Assembly: GCA_018857735.1 (NCBI GenBank)
Contig: JABMCL010000767.1
Coordinates: 742,501 to 806,500, forward strand
Source: Alviniconcha marisindica
Taxonomy: Eukaryota > Mollusca > Gastropoda > Provannidae
Direction: 5' to 3'
DNA length: 64,000 nucleotides
Shown here: positions 63,451 to 64,000 of the stretch, one piece after another
How the letters are laid out: each line of letters opens with the position of its first letter
Numbering within the stretch: position 1 is the stretch's first letter
Made by a program: the position numbers and the translations under genes
The notes under the pieces: generated by a model
Databases searched by the model: none
What the model was told of the DNA's origin: nothing
What the model saw: only the letters and a program-made list of their open reading frames with translations

Positions 63451-64000
63451 CCTAGCCCCCATACCTGTCCCCTCCCTCTCCCCCCTCATCACCACCCCCT
63501 CACCTGTCCCCTCTCATCACTACCCCCACTCCCTCTCGTCACCCCTCCCCCTCTCCTGTCACCACCCCTCTCTCTCGTCACCCTCCCCCCCTCCTGTCAC
63601 CGTCCCTCTCTCTTGTCACCCTCCCCCTCTCCTGTCACCATCCCTCTTGTCACCCCTCCCCCTCTCTCTTGTCACCCCTCCCCCTCCTGTCACTGCCCCT
63701 CTCTCTTGTCACCCCTCCCCTCTCCTGTCACCCTCCCCTCTCCTGTCACCGTCCCTCTCTCTTGTCACCCCTCCCCCTCTCCTGTCACCGTCCCTCTCTC
63801 TTGTCACCCCTCCCCCTCTCCTGTCACCCTCCCCTCTACTGTCACCATCCCTCTCTTGTCACCCCTCCCCTCTCTTTTCACCCCTCCCCCTCTCCTGTCA
63901 CCTCCCCCTCTCCTGTCACGTCCCTCTCTTGTCACCCCTCCCCCTCTCCTGTCACCATCCCTCTTGTCACCTTCCCCTCTCCTGTCACCTCCCCTGTCTC
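63450..64000. repeat. Polypyrimidine minisatellite, running out of the window
   Basis: Variable units of the type cccctctcctgtcaccgtcc and ctctcttgtcacccctcc give an almost pure C/T strand with periodic tgtcacc. Such strand asymmetry can adopt triplex (H-DNA) structure. The array continues past the right edge. Confidence 0.85.

Overview
This is a eukaryotic, animal-type window. Coding sequence is split into short exons with GT-AG introns and makes up only a few per cent of the 64 kb. Most of the rest is minisatellite arrays, microsatellites and transposon remains. Intron style, repeat content and protein similarity suggest a lophotrochozoan, most likely a mollusc; this is an inference and the species cannot be read from the sequence.

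Layout. 1-6.4 kb: a 31-bp repeat, a long 41-bp array, a CpG-rich stretch with a 36-codon ORF, a 0.77-kb inverted-repeat element and microsatellites. 6.47-14.35 kb, plus strand: a four-exon gene for an acidic, probably nuclear protein of about 1000 residues ending in a macro domain. 14.4-20.1 kb: arrays and dispersed repeats. 20.1-24.8 kb: a 4.7-kb DNA transposon with terminal inverted repeats, a PHD finger and a broken DDE-type transposase. 24.8-28.0 kb: a LINE tail and two arrays. 28.07-32.27 kb, minus strand: a PPP1R35 homologue, a centrosomal PP1 regulatory protein. 33.94-58.34 kb, plus strand: SDHB, the iron-sulfur subunit of mitochondrial complex II, in eight exons spread over 24 kb, starting head-to-head with PPP1R35. 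58.3-62.0 kb: probable SDHB 3' UTR and sparse sequence. 62.0-62.26 kb, minus strand: the last exon of an unrecognised gene. 62.4-64 kb: two more arrays.

The most unusual feature is how the arrays relate to the splice sites. At least eight arrays in two unrelated genes begin or end exactly at an exon boundary, and in most of them the unit contains a copy of the splice site plus 4-41 nt of the adjoining exon. Intron 6 of SDHB carries about 49 copies of its own 3' splice site with the first 12 nt of exon 7. Intron 1 carries about 85 copies of its 3' splice site with the first 12 nt of exon 2. The macro-domain gene does the same at two donors and one acceptor. The correct site is therefore surrounded by dozens of near-identical decoys.

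SDHB also has two apparent lesions. One is a 2-nt deletion-type frameshift in exon 7 just before the last cysteine cluster. The other is an exon-4 end where either an in-frame stop is read or a [2Fe-2S] cysteine is spliced away. Assembly error, unusual splicing and a decaying second copy are all possible explanations.
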